The notes: generated from the sequence alone by a model not told the origin. DNA of 20,215 bases from Kiloniellaceae bacterium (GCA_021776195.1 JAJFGK010000095.1:1-20215), one strand, 5' to 3'; shown: positions 7,607 to 16,486, counted from the first letter of the stretch. Translations and numbers: made by a program.

Positions 7607-9532
7607 CTATTCGGCCGCTTGGGCGTGGCAGCTTGCCTTGTTGGTGCCCGAGGGCAGATCGAGACAGGGATTGGTGTCGAAAAAGCCGGTGGGCATCAGC
7701 TTGAAGCCGCAGGAGATGCAGGACTGCACCGGAAAGTCCTCGGGCCGAGGCTGGTGGTGCAGGCCGAAGACGTGCCAGGCCACCAGGTCGGCGTTGACCA
7801 GCGGGCGGTCCTTCGCCGAATAGGCCGGCAGGCCGTCGCTGCCGTCGGAGTGGTTCATGTACTCGCCGGCGGGGAATCGCTCCTCGGGGTCATAGGCGGT
7901 GACCCAGAGATGGTTGGTGCCAAAGGCCGAGCGCTTGCCCGAGGGCCCTTCGGGGTCGAGCATGAAGGTCACGCAGTTCTGCGGCTCGAGCTTGTAGCCG
8001 GTCGGCCCGCCGACGTGGTTCTGCTTGTTGGTGTTGACGAACTTCCAGTAGCGCTGGCTCGCCGGGTTGGCCAGCCGGGTCGCCTCGCTCTCGCGGCTCA
8101 TCACCGTCTCCTGCTCGAAGAAGGCGTTGCCATAGGGGTTGTTTTCCTTCGCCTCGATCTGGGTGTTGCACTCGACGGCTGTGTTCTCCTCGCCGTCGAC
8201 CGCCATGTCGAGGCGGGCGCAGAAGAGGTGCTGGTGGATCTGGCCGACCACGCCGGGCGCCACCTCGCGGCCGTACTTGCTGGGCTGGCCCGGCAGGCAG
8301 GCGGTGGTGTTGATGATACCGGTCGCCTTCAGCTCGAGTTCCACCGTGCCGTCCAGGGAGAGGTACCAGTAGAAGCCGTACTCGTAGTTGCCCACGGTAC
8401 AGATCGCGGAGATCACCAGACGGCGCGCCCGGCGCACCTCGGCCTTGTCGGTGCGGAAATCCCAGTGCTTCCAGAGGATGCCGGTGTCTTCTTCATGTAT
8501 GCAGATCGCATTCTCGACCTGAAAGAGGCCGCCGTTCATGTCGCCCATCCAGGCATCGAGATACTGGATCGAGCCCAGACAGTCGCAGCCGAGCTTCAGC
8601 GAGTTGGTCAGCTTGCCGAGACCGTACTCGCCGATATCGAAGACGTTCTTGCGGAAGTGCCCGCCGTCGGGCGAGCCATAGGGCACCACCATCTCGGCCA
8701 CCGAGGCGCGGTAGAGCACCGGGCGTCCGCGGTAACGCAGATCGTGGAGCGTGAGCGACTCGCGCGCGTTGAAGCCGATCACCAGATCCCAATCGTGCCA
8801 CTTCAAGCGGCGTCCCTCGAGCGTGAAGGAGACACCCTCGGGCTGCACCACGTTGATCGGCCTCAGGTCCTCGCGAACCGTTTTTTGCGACCTGGCGCCG
8901 TACTCGAACGCCTTCTCGGGCAAGGGCACGACGCCGTGGTCGTCGACCCGGAGGATCTCCTGGCGCTTGATATCGATGACCGCGTTCAGACCCTCGATGG
9001 GATGGGCGTAGTAGTTTTCTTCGTCGCCGATCGAAAGCCAGGCGAAGGTGTGGCACAGATGACGACCCTCCTCGCCGGCGATCCCGAAGTTGCCGGACGA
9101 CCAGGGGTCGATACAGACCCGCTCCATATCGGTGATCCCGCGCTTCGCGCAGGCGGCGATAAAGCTGGGATCGGCCTTGATCATGGCCTCGATCTCCATG
9201 AACTCCTCGAGCTGCACCATCGGCCGCGCGTCGGGCCGGTGTTCGACCGTGGCGACCTTCTCCTCGTCCAGGTCGACCGTGCAGCGCCAGACCCCGATGT
9301 CGCCGGCACGAAAGAGGTTCACCCGCGCCGCGCGCGCGATGGCCTCGCCGGGCTGGAAGGCGCGCACCACCGACTTGGCCGGCTCCATCAGCTCGACCAC
9401 CTCGAACAGCAGCGGATGGGGCAGGCTGGTGTCGGTCCGCACGATCTCGATGACCCGGGAAATCTCCCCGGGCGTCAGCGGCTCCAAGGGATGGCTCGGG
9501 CGAAGGTCCTGGATTGTCTGGCTGTCGGGCAT
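7607..9532 (-). CDS. Copper-containing primary amine oxidase (topaquinone enzyme)
   Basis: A 641-residue quinoprotein that oxidises a primary amine to the aldehyde, releasing ammonia and hydrogen peroxide. The cofactor site TVGNYEYGF (379-387) places topaquinone at Tyr383. The catalytic base is Asp299 in NVFDIGEYGLG, followed by TNSLKLGCDCLG. Copper ligands are His433 and His435 in IHQHLF, with a third from the HH pair at 592-593 in FGLHHQPRPEDFP. Positions and length are very close to Arthrobacter phenylethylamine oxidase from memory (Asp298, Tyr382, His431, His433, His592). Cys318 and Cys344 fit the usual disulfide. There is no signal peptide, so the enzyme is probably cytoplasmic, unlike E. 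coli TynA. The C-terminus is unusual in having CISC (604-607), Cys623 and Cys635. An AGGAGGGAG ribosome site lies six bases before the ATG. The amine could be aromatic (tyramine, phenylethylamine, histamine) or aliphatic; sequence alone does not decide. Confidence 0.95.
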   Translation of the reverse strand: MPDSQTIQDLRPSHPLEPLTPGEISRVIEIVRTDTSLPHPLLFEVVELMEPAKSVVRAFQPGEAIARAARVNLFRAGDIGVWRCTVDLDEEKVATVEHRPDARPMVQLEEFMEIEAMIKADPSFIAACAKRGITDMERVCIDPWSSGNFGIAGEEGRHLCHTFAWLSIGDEENYYAHPIEGLNAVIDIKRQEILRVDDHGVVPLPEKAFEYGARSQKTVREDLRPINVVQPEGVSFTLEGRRLKWHDWDLVIGFNARESLTLHDLRYRGRPVLYRASVAEMVVPYGSPDGGHFRKNVFDIGEYGLGKLTNSLKLGCDCLGSIQYLDAWMGDMNGGLFQVENAICIHEEDTGILWKHWDFRTDKAEVRRARRLVISAICTVGNYEYGFYWYLSLDGTVELELKATGIINTTACLPGQPSKYGREVAPGVVGQIHQHLFCARLDMAVDGEENTAVECNTQIEAKENNPYGNAFFEQETVMSRESEATRLANPASQRYWKFVNTNKQNHVGGPTGYKLEPQNCVTFMLDPEGPSGKRSAFGTNHLWVTAYDPEERFPAGEYMNHSDGSDGLPAYSAKDRPLVNADLVAWHVFGLHHQPRPEDFPVQSCISCGFKLMPTGFFDTNPCLDLPSGTNKASCHAQAAE

Positions 9533-9610
9533 GGCTTGCTCCCTCCTCTGTCGGTGTCGCGCTTTTGTTAGGGTCGCGGCGAGCCCAGGCTATGCGATCC
9601 CGCGCGGCCC

Positions 9611-9638
9611 GGCGACCGAATTTTCCCGGCGGCGACCG
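9611..9638. repeat. Direct repeat GGCGACCG, 20-bp period
   Basis: GGCGACCG occurs at 9611-9618 and again at 9631-9638, exactly 20 bp apart; a partial copy GGCGAC follows at 9659-9664. A two-helical-turn period places both copies on the same DNA face, as in some tandem regulator sites. This is a candidate operator for the amine oxidase and BKACE promoters. Confidence 0.45.
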
Positions 9639-9671
9639 GCGCCCACGAAAAAACTAAAGGCGACTTAAGTT

Positions 9672-9699
9672 CCCTGCGGTCTATAGTGCCGCCCTGCGG
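9672..9699. repeat. Direct repeat CCCTGCGG flanking a -10-like box, 20-bp period
   Basis: CCCTGCGG is found at 9672-9679 and 9692-9699, again exactly 20 bp apart, on either side of the TATAGT hexamer at 9682-9687. The second copy also forms part of a small hairpin, GCCGC-CCT-GCGGC (9688-9700), at the start of the presumed BKACE leader. Binding to the repeats would occlude or hold the promoter core. Confidence 0.45.
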
Positions 9700-9733
9700 C
9701 TTCAAAAAACAATAGCGGGAGGAAGAACAAGCC

Positions 9734-10636
9734 ATGGCGCAAGAAGTGATCCTGACCTGTGCGGTCACCGGCGGGCACAACAATCACACCAAGCACCCGA
9801 ACTTTCCCATCACGCCCAAACAGATCGCCCAGGAATGCCTCGAGGCGCGTAGCGCCGGTGCCGCGGTGGTTCATATTCATGTGCGCGACCCGGAGACCGG
9901 CGAGCATGTCGGCAACCCCGCGTACTTCCGCGAGGTGGTGGAGCGGATCCGCGACAGCGGCAGCGACCTGCTGATCAACCTGACCAGCGGCTATGGCGGG
10001 CGCTACATCCCCAGCGACGAGGACCCCCGGGTGGCGGGGCCGGGCTCGACCCTGATCCCGCCGGAACAGCGCATGCGCCATATCCTGGAGCTGCGCCCGG
10101 ACATCTGCACCCTGGATGTCGGCACCTTCAACTTCGGCGAACAGGTCTTCATGAACACCCCGGCCCACCTGCGGATCATGGCGCGCCTTGCCATGGAAGC
10201 CGGCGTCAAGCCGGAAATCGAATGCTTCGAGCCGGGCCAGATCATGTTCGCCAAGCAACTGATCAAGGAAGGCCTGATCGAACAGCCGCCCCTGTTCCAG
10301 CTCTGCCTGGGCATCGACTACGCCTCGCCGGCCATTCCGGAGATGATGACGGTCATGCGCAACCTGCTGCCGGAGGGCGCACGTTGGGCCGCCTTTGGCA
10401 TCTCGCGCCACGAGTTTCCCATGGTGGCCCAGGCGATCACCCTGGGCGGCCACGTCAGGGTCGGGCTGGAGGACAATCTCTACCTCGCGCGCGGCGTCTT
10501 TGCCTCCAACGCGCAGTTGGTTGAGCGCGCCGTCGACATCGCCCACAACCTGGGCGCCGAGATGGCCGAGCCGGCCCGCGCCGCCGAACTGCTCGACCTG
10601 CCGCCGCGCGGCCAGTCGGCGCCGGGCAATGGATAG
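9734..10636 (+). CDS. BKACE-family (DUF849) beta-keto acid cleavage enzyme
   Basis: A 300-residue TIM-barrel protein of the family typified by 3-keto-5-aminohexanoate cleavage enzyme (Kce). It begins VILTCAVTGGHNNHTKHPNF, a family hallmark, and has VVHIHVRDP (45-53), with His47 and His49 as zinc ligands. Glu246 in RVGLEDNLYLARG is the third protein zinc ligand. INLTSGYGGR (81-90) and PEIECFEPGQI (160-170) are further conserved strands. Known family chemistry: a beta-keto acid plus acetyl-CoA gives acetoacetate plus the CoA thioester of the rest of the substrate. Characterised members act on 3-keto-5-aminohexanoate, dehydrocarnitine and several other beta-keto acids; the specificity here is unknown. 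It is followed after six bases by a DppD-type ATPase gene, which is unusual company and links the enzyme to uptake of an external substrate. Start supported by GGGAGGA upstream. Confidence 0.93.
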   Translation: MAQEVILTCAVTGGHNNHTKHPNFPITPKQIAQECLEARSAGAAVVHIHVRDPETGEHVGNPAYFREVVERIRDSGSDLLINLTSGYGGRYIPSDEDPRVAGPGSTLIPPEQRMRHILELRPDICTLDVGTFNFGEQVFMNTPAHLRIMARLAMEAGVKPEIECFEPGQIMFAKQLIKEGLIEQPPLFQLCLGIDYASPAIPEMMTVMRNLLPEGARWAAFGISRHEFPMVAQAITLGGHVRVGLEDNLYLARGVFASNAQLVERAVDIAHNLGAEMAEPARAAELLDLPPRGQSAPGNG

Positions 10637-10642
10637 CGGGCC

Positions 10643-11610
<968 letters not shown>

Positions 11611-11614
<4 letters not shown>

Positions 11615-12510
11615 GATTCTTCCTTGAACTCCCGCACGTCCATGATGTCGCGCAGGGCATCGCCGAGAAAGTTGATGCTGAGCACGGTGATCATGATGAA
11701 GAGTCCGGGATAGACCGCCAGCCACCAGGCTCTGGAGAAGAAACTGCGCGCATCGGCCAGGATCAGGCCCCAGGTCGGGGTCGAGGACTCGACCCCCAGC
11801 CCCAGGAAGGAAAGCCCGGCCTCGGCCAGGATCGCATAGGACACCGAGACCGTCGCCTGGACGATCAGCGGGGCCATGGTGTTGGGCAGGATATGGCGCC
11901 ACATGATGCGGTTGTTCGAGGCGCCCAGGGTGCGGGCCGCGGCGACGTACTGTTCCTCGCGAATGGTCAGGACCATGGAGCGGGCGATGCGCGCGAAGTC
12001 GTCGACGAAGGCCAGCGAAATCGCGACGATCACGTTCGACAAACCGGTGCCGAAGACCGCCACCAGATAGACCGCGATGATGAAGTTCGGAAAGGCCCAC
12101 TGCAGATCGATGTAGCGCATGATGATGGTGTCGATCCAACCACCGTAGAACCCCGCCAGAACGCCCAGCGCGACCCCGGCGGCAAGCGCGATCACCACTG
12201 TCGAGACACCGACGAAAAGCGAGATCTTGCCGCCGTGAATCAGGCGGCTCAAAAGGTCGCGGCCGAGATCGTCGGTGCCCAGGGGATGCGCCCAGGAGGG
12301 CGCGCCGATCATGTCGTAGTCCATGGCATTGGGATCGTAGGGCACGATCACCGGCGCCAGCACCGCGCAGACCGCCAAGATCGTCAGCACGATCAGGCCG
12401 AACACCGCCTTGCGGTCGCGCAAGAGCTGGGCGACCCAGCGCGGCCAGCGCCGTTCGGCGGGCGGCAGGTCCGGCTCCAGCGTGGCGATGGGATCGGCGC
12501 TGTCGGGCAT
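11611..12510 (-). CDS. dppC: Dipeptide/oligopeptide-type ABC transporter permease (DppC-like)
   Basis: A 299-residue inner-membrane permease. A cytoplasmic N-terminus of about 35 residues (MPDSADPIATLEPDLPPAER...) leads to the first membrane segment, GLIVLTILAVCAVLAPVIVP. HPLGTDDLGRDLLSRLIHG after it is a strong DppC/OppC hallmark. The EAA loop reads EEQYVAAARTLGASNNRIM followed by RHILPN, and the C-terminus has AVYPGLFIMITVLSINFLGD. The start is the ATG at 12510, overlapping the DppB stop as TGATG; the same frame is open further upstream to 13410 but that part is a shadow of the DppB gene. The stop overlaps the stop of the convergent DppD gene in the four bases TTAG (11611-11614). Confidence 0.95.
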
Positions 12511-13457
12511 CAGTCGTACCGGATGCGCGGATCGATGACCGTGTAGAGCACATCGACCAAGAGGTTGGAGAAGACGAAAATCGCGGATACGACAAGAATG
12601 GCGCCCTGCACCACCGGGTAGTCGCGGTTCAAAATTCCCTGGATCAGGACCCGGCCGAGCCCCTTGATGGCAAAGACGTTCTCGACAACCACCGTGCCCG
12701 CCATCAAGAGCGCCAGGGCAATGCCGACGACCGTGATCACCGGGATCAAGGCGTTGGGAAAGGCATGCACCAGCAACAGGCGGCGCTCGTACAGACCCTT
12801 GGCGCGCGACACCTTCATGAAATCGGCGTTCATGACCTCGAGCATCGAAGAGCGGATCATCCGTGTGATGATCGCGGCAAAGGGTGTCCCCACCGCGATG
12901 GCCGGCAAGATGAGATGGGACAGCCAGGGCCAGAGACCCTGGGAGAGGGGGACATAGCCGATGGCCGGCAGCCAGTGCAGATTGGCGGCAAAGACGATGA
13001 TGAGCAGGATCGCCAGCCAGAAGTCCGGCATGGCAAGGCCAAGAAAGGCCACCAGTGTCACCGCGTTGTCCGCGGCCGTGTTCTTTTTCAAGGCCGAGAT
13101 CAATCCGGCCGGCACGGCGATCGCCAAGGCTAGGACAAAAGACAACAGGGCCAACGACATGGTGCGTGGAAAGGCCTCGGCGACGATCCGGTCGACCGGC
13201 ACGCGACTGCCGTAGATCGAGGTTCCGAGATTGCCTTGGAGCACCTGCCAGAAGTACTTCAGGTATTGAATATAGACCGGCTGGTCGAGGCCGAAGGCGC
13301 GGCGCAGATCCTCGGCGGCTTCCGGATCGCCGGTGTCGAAGACCATGGCCAGCATGGGATCGCCCGGCACCGCCCGCAGCATGAAAAAGACCAGGGTGGC
13401 GACCGCCCACATGACGACCACGGCACCCAGGGAACGGCGAAGGATGTATTTGCCCAT
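12510..13457 (-). CDS. dppB: Dipeptide/oligopeptide-type ABC transporter permease (DppB-like)
   Basis: A 315-residue inner-membrane permease beginning directly with its first membrane segment: YILRRSLGAVVVMWAVATLV, then FFMLRAVPGDP, the classical DppB opening. LGLDQPVYIQY-like phrasing (FGLDQPVYIQYLKYFWQVLQ) and LGTSIYGSRVPV follow as in the family. The EAA loop is EVMNADFMKVSRAKGL with HAFPNALIPVITVVG after it. It forms the heterodimeric channel with the DppC-like protein encoded next. The gene starts 87 bases after the binding-protein stop, and the spacer contains a strong hairpin (13495-13524). No good Shine-Dalgarno sequence precedes the ATG. Confidence 0.95.
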   Translation of the reverse strand: MGKYILRRSLGAVVVMWAVATLVFFMLRAVPGDPMLAMVFDTGDPEAAEDLRRAFGLDQPVYIQYLKYFWQVLQGNLGTSIYGSRVPVDRIVAEAFPRTMSLALLSFVLALAIAVPAGLISALKKNTAADNAVTLVAFLGLAMPDFWLAILLIIVFAANLHWLPAIGYVPLSQGLWPWLSHLILPAIAVGTPFAAIITRMIRSSMLEVMNADFMKVSRAKGLYERRLLLVHAFPNALIPVITVVGIALALLMAGTVVVENVFAIKGLGRVLIQGILNRDYPVVQGAILVVSAIFVFSNLLVDVLYTVIDPRIRYD

Positions 13458-13494
13458 AAGACTTTCAGGCCTGCTTTCGAAGCGGCGGAAGCCC

Positions 13495-13524
13495 CGCCGG
13501 GCGCCACAGTCGGGCCGCCCGGCG
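13495..13524 (-). promoter_or_regulatory. Intercistronic GC hairpin between peptide-binding protein and DppB genes
   Basis: Perfect 9-bp arms, CGCCGGGCG (13495-13503) and CGCCCGGCG (13516-13524), with a 12-base loop, lie in the 87-base spacer. There is no T-run after it in the minus-strand direction of transcription. It therefore resembles the spacer hairpin at 3471-3509 of the Pot operon and probably sets message stability or attenuation rather than ending transcription. Confidence 0.65.
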
Positions 13525-13544
13525 AGTCTTTCTTTGCATGCTGA

Positions 13545-15317
13545 TCAGGCCAGCGTCACCCGGTCCAGCTCGACGAGCCCGGGAATGCGGGACTCGGCGG
13601 GATAGTTGACCGTGTTGCGGTGCACCAGGATCGACATGGGATGGAACAGGAAGGCGCAGGCGACCTTCTCGGAGGTGATACGGTTGGCCTCCTGCACCAT
13701 GGCCTTGCGCTTCTCCGGGTCGGTCTGCAGGCGCTGCTGATCGATCAGCTCGTCGGCCCGCTTGTCGGAGAAGTAGCCAAAAGCCATCTTGTCCTTGTCC
13801 CGCTTCAGGCCGTTGAACTTGGACTCGGTCTGCATCCAATCGACAATGGCGTCGTCGGGATCGAAGTCGCCGCCGCTGCCGAGCCGGGCGATGTCGAAGT
13901 CCATTTTCAGATAGTCCTCCAGCACGACCGGGCCGTCCTTGGTCTCCAGTTCGACCTCGATGTTGAGGTTCCGCTTGAGAATGTTGGCGACCACCTGGGA
14001 TTCGCGCCGGTTGGCCGGTCCACTCAGCAGTTTCAGTTTCGGGAAACCCTCGCCGTCGGGATAGCCGGCATCGGCGAGCAGCTGGCGCGCCGCCGCCTGG
14101 TCGTACTTCTGCGGGCTGTCCTCGCCGAGGTTTTCATCGAAGTAGAATCCCATGGCGGGGTTGATCGAACCATAGGCCGGAATCGCGCGGCCGAACTGGG
14201 CCTGCTTGATGTAGCGTTCGCGGTCCATGGCCTTGGCGATGGCCAGGCGCACCTTGAAGCCCTTCTCCTTCATCAGCTCTTCGACCGGCTTATTGAAGTC
14301 GGCGACCGCGAAGGGGTCGCGGTGGGGGTTCATCCAGACGGCCTGGAATCCCGGGTCGGGCGTCATGTTGACCACCAGATCGGCATTGGCCTCCAGGCGG
14401 TCGATCAGCTCGGGGGCCGGGGCGTTGCCGCCGATCAGGTCGATGTCGCCGGCCTCGATCGCCGCGGCCAGCGGCTCGGGATCGGCCACCGGTGTGATGG
14501 TGACCTTGTCGAGCTTGGGCCGCTCCGGGTCGTAGTAGTCCGGGTTGCGCTCCAGGACCACGCCCTGGCCCAGCTCATGGAAGGTGCACTTGAAGGGGCC
14601 GGTGCCGACCGGGGTCAGGCCGTACTGAGACTCGCCCATGGACTCCAGGGCACCGCGGCTGACGATGGTCATGGCGCGGCCACTGGCCCGCTCCAGGGTT
14701 TTCACCAGGAACGAGGCCTGCGGCGCCTTGAGCCTGATTTCGACCTTGTGGTCGCCCAGCTTGACCACCTCCTCGACGTTCGAAAGCACCCGCGAGTGGA
14801 TCGACTTCTCCGGATCGAGAGAGCGATTGTAGGTGAAGAGCACGTCGTCGGCGGTAAAGGGGTCGCCATTGTGGAACTTGACGCCCTCTCGCAGGTTGAA
14901 GGTCCAGACGTTGCCGTCGTCGGAGATCGTCCAGTCCCGTGCCAGGTCGCCCTCTGCGACCAGTTGGGGGTTGATGTGGGTCAGCCCGCTCAGCACGTTG
15001 GAGGTGATCTGGAACTGGACCACCTGATTGATGCGAGCCGGATCGAGCGTGACGATCTCGCCGATGCCGGCCCAGGCGGCGCGAAGGTGACCGCCCGAGG
15101 CAGCCGCCGCCGGGCGCGCGCCCAGGCCCATGGCCAGGTGCCCCGCTGTCAGCGTGCCGGCCGCGGCCAGCAGCCGCAGCACGCTGCGCCGCTCCAGCAC
15201 CGGGCCGCCGAGATCGTGGCGGCTGAGCCCGAAGAGCGGGTCGCGCGGATCGAAGTCGTAGGCCTCGCCGAGATCCTTGGCGATCGCCGCTGTCGTGTCG
15301 ATAGCTTTGTCGGTCAT
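13545..15317 (-). CDS. Tat-exported peptide/opine-type substrate-binding protein (SBP_bac_5)
   Basis: A 590-residue periplasmic binding protein of the DppA/OppA family. An N-terminal segment of about 40 residues precedes a twin-arginine signal, LERRSVLRLLAAAGTLTAG (41-59, Arg43-Arg44), with ARPAAAASGG as the cleavage region near 68-76. The mature part shows GEIVTLDPARINQVVQFQ, VWTFNLREGVKFHNGDPFTA and VGTGPFKCTFHELGQG, all typical of the family, and the C-lobe has YSDKRA-like FGYFSDKRADELIDQQR. The ligand is not specified by sequence: relatives bind di- and oligopeptides, glutathione, opines, nickel or small amines. It is the highest-expressed candidate of the operon, bracketed by spacers with hairpins on both sides (upstream 15333-15388, downstream 13495-13524). 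The long n-region is unusual for a Tat signal but the ATG at 15317 has AGGAA nine bases upstream. Confidence 0.92.
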   Translation of the reverse strand: MTDKAIDTTAAIAKDLGEAYDFDPRDPLFGLSRHDLGGPVLERRSVLRLLAAAGTLTAGHLAMGLGARPAAAASGGHLRAAWAGIGEIVTLDPARINQVVQFQITSNVLSGLTHINPQLVAEGDLARDWTISDDGNVWTFNLREGVKFHNGDPFTADDVLFTYNRSLDPEKSIHSRVLSNVEEVVKLGDHKVEIRLKAPQASFLVKTLERASGRAMTIVSRGALESMGESQYGLTPVGTGPFKCTFHELGQGVVLERNPDYYDPERPKLDKVTITPVADPEPLAAAIEAGDIDLIGGNAPAPELIDRLEANADLVVNMTPDPGFQAVWMNPHRDPFAVADFNKPVEELMKEKGFKVRLAIAKAMDRERYIKQAQFGRAIPAYGSINPAMGFYFDENLGEDSPQKYDQAAARQLLADAGYPDGEGFPKLKLLSGPANRRESQVVANILKRNLNIEVELETKDGPVVLEDYLKMDFDIARLGSGGDFDPDDAIVDWMQTESKFNGLKRDKDKMAFGYFSDKRADELIDQQRLQTDPEKRKAMVQEANRITSEKVACAFLFHPMSILVHRNTVNYPAESRIPGLVELDRVTLA

Positions 15318-15332
15318 GGTCTTAGCTTCCTC

Positions 15333-15388
15333 TCTGTCTTGCGGCCCAGATGGCCGCTTTGGTCTGTCTCGCGACCCTGGCGGCCGCT
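15333..15388 (-). repeat. Tandem imperfect 30-bp-period repeat forming two hairpins
   Basis: Two 26-base copies at 15333-15358 and 15363-15388 agree at 21 positions and share the ends TCTGTCT and GGCCGCT. Each can fold: GCGGCC-CAGAT-GGCCGC (15341-15357) is perfect, and the second copy (15371-15387) has one mismatched pair. They occupy most of the 77-base spacer between the DppF gene and the binding-protein gene, and the nearest copy starts 16 bases before the binding-protein ATG. Possible roles are an RNA stabiliser, an RNase processing site or an attenuator. Confidence 0.6.
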
Positions 15389-15394
15389 ATGGCG

Positions 15395-16486
15395 TTATGC
15401 TCGTACTCCGGCCACGGGACTGCTCGTCACACCGGGGGCGCGGCCGTTCCCGACCTCGGTGCAGGCCGCCCAATGACGCGGCCGCACCTCGGCCAGCAGC
15501 GGTACGGCGCTGGCGCAAGTCGGCACGGCTATCGGGCAGCGGGGATGAAAGACGCACCCGCTCGGCGGGTTCAGTGGGCTCGGGATCTCGCCGCTCAGCA
15601 CCTGATAGTCGCGCTGGGCGTCGAGCTTGGGATCGGGGATGGGGATCGCATCCATCAGCGCGCTGGTATAGGGGTGCAGCGGGGTGGCAAAGAGCGGCTC
15701 GCTTTGGCCAAGCTCGGCGATGCGCCCGAGGTACATGACCGCGACGCGGTCGCACAGGTGCTTGACCACACTCAGATCGTGTCCGATGAAGAGGTAGGTC
15801 AGGCCCAGTTCCTTCTTCAAGGACATCAGAAGGTTGATGATCTGCGCCTGGATCGAGACGTCCAGGGCCGAAACCGCTTCGTCGCAGACGACAAACTCCG
15901 GCCGCAGGGCCAGGGCCCGGGCGATGCCGACCCTTTGGCGTTGGCCACCGCTCATTTCGTGCGGATAGCGTCCGGCCAGGCGGCTGGCCAGACCGCAAAG
16001 ATCCAGCAGGTCCAACACTCGTTTACGAATCTCCTGGGCGCCGAGGTGCGATTCATGAATGACGAAAGGCTCGGCGACGATGTCTTCTACCGACATGCGC
16101 GGGTTCAGCGACGAGTAGGGATCCTGAAAGATGGCCTGCACATGGCGCCGAAAGTCGAGCTCCGCCGGCCGGTCCATGTCCCAAATGTCGCGGCCGCGAA
16201 ACCGAACCCGGCCGCCGGTCGGCTTCAGAAGCTTGAGAACGGTTCGGGCGATCGTCGTCTTGCCACAGCCCGACTCGCCGACCAACCCCAAGACCTCGCC
16301 CTGCTTGATCTCGAAAGACACCCCATTGACCGCCCTGACGACTCCCACAACCCGGTCAAAGACCACGCCGCGCTTGATCGGAAACTCGACTGACAGGTCC
16401 TCGACCTGGAGCAGGGAATCGCTTTGACTTCGGTCATCGCCAGGGCTGTCACTATGATCGTGCATCACGGTCCCTTGCTCGGTCAT
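15395..16486 (-). CDS. dppF: Dipeptide/oligopeptide-type ABC transporter ATPase (DppF/OppF-like)
   Basis: A 363-residue cytoplasmic ATPase. An N-terminal acidic tail (MHDHSDSPGDDRSQSD) precedes the domain. FPIKRGVVFDRVVGVVRAVN has the insertion usual in DppF proteins before Walker A GESGCGKTT. IFQDPYSSLNPRMSV holds the Q-loop, the signature is MSGGQRQRVGIARAL, Walker B is FVVCDEAVSALDVSIQAQ and the H-loop IGHDLSVVKHL. Note Ala in place of the usual Pro in DEAVSALD, a known variant in this family. PLHPYTSALMDAIPIPDPK and the Cys-rich tail (GCVFHPRCPIAVPTC) complete the family C-terminus. The ATG at 16486 has little ribosome-site support. An in-frame ATG at 16465 with AAGGGA five bases upstream is an equally good start and would remove seven residues. 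It pairs with the downstream binding protein and permeases, and with the DppD-type ATPase on the opposite strand. Confidence 0.94.
   Translation of the reverse strand: MTEQGTVMHDHSDSPGDDRSQSDSLLQVEDLSVEFPIKRGVVFDRVVGVVRAVNGVSFEIKQGEVLGLVGESGCGKTTIARTVLKLLKPTGGRVRFRGRDIWDMDRPAELDFRRHVQAIFQDPYSSLNPRMSVEDIVAEPFVIHESHLGAQEIRKRVLDLLDLCGLASRLAGRYPHEMSGGQRQRVGIARALALRPEFVVCDEAVSALDVSIQAQIINLLMSLKKELGLTYLFIGHDLSVVKHLCDRVAVMYLGRIAELGQSEPLFATPLHPYTSALMDAIPIPDPKLDAQRDYQVLSGEIPSPLNPPSGCVFHPRCPIAVPTCASAVPLLAEVRPRHWAACTEVGNGRAPGVTSSPVAGVRA

Larger units (their letters stand above)
9533..9733. promoter_or_regulatory. Divergent control region between amine oxidase and BKACE operons
   Basis: A 201-base non-coding region separating two head-to-head operons. 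On the minus strand it holds the amine oxidase ribosome site (9539-9549). On the plus strand it holds GGGAGGA at 9717-9723, ten bases before the BKACE start. A TATAGT hexamer at 9682-9687 is the best plus-strand -10 candidate, but no good -35 box lies 16-18 bases upstream, suggesting an activator-dependent promoter. Two pairs of direct repeats are listed separately. I see no gene in it. Confidence 0.6.

Noticed and set aside
7619..9571. 650-codon plus-strand open frame opposite the amine oxidase gene
   Set aside because: The opposite strand encodes a full copper amine oxidase with all catalytic residues. The antisense product is Gly/Val/Leu/Asp/His-rich with no family features, as expected in GC-rich DNA.
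12511..13410. N-terminal extension of the DppC frame to 599 residues
   Set aside because: The extra part overlaps the DppB gene in another frame and is Gly/Arg/His-rich; the ATG at 12510 with TGATG overlap gives a normal DppC.
13495..13530. Hairpin followed by T-rich bases as a plus-strand terminator
   Set aside because: The T-rich stretch is on the plus strand, where no gene reads into it; the nearest plus-strand gene ends at 11614.
13620..15476. 618-codon plus-strand open frame opposite the binding-protein gene
   Set aside because: Composition is typical of an antisense shadow, and the minus-strand frame has a Tat signal and family motifs.
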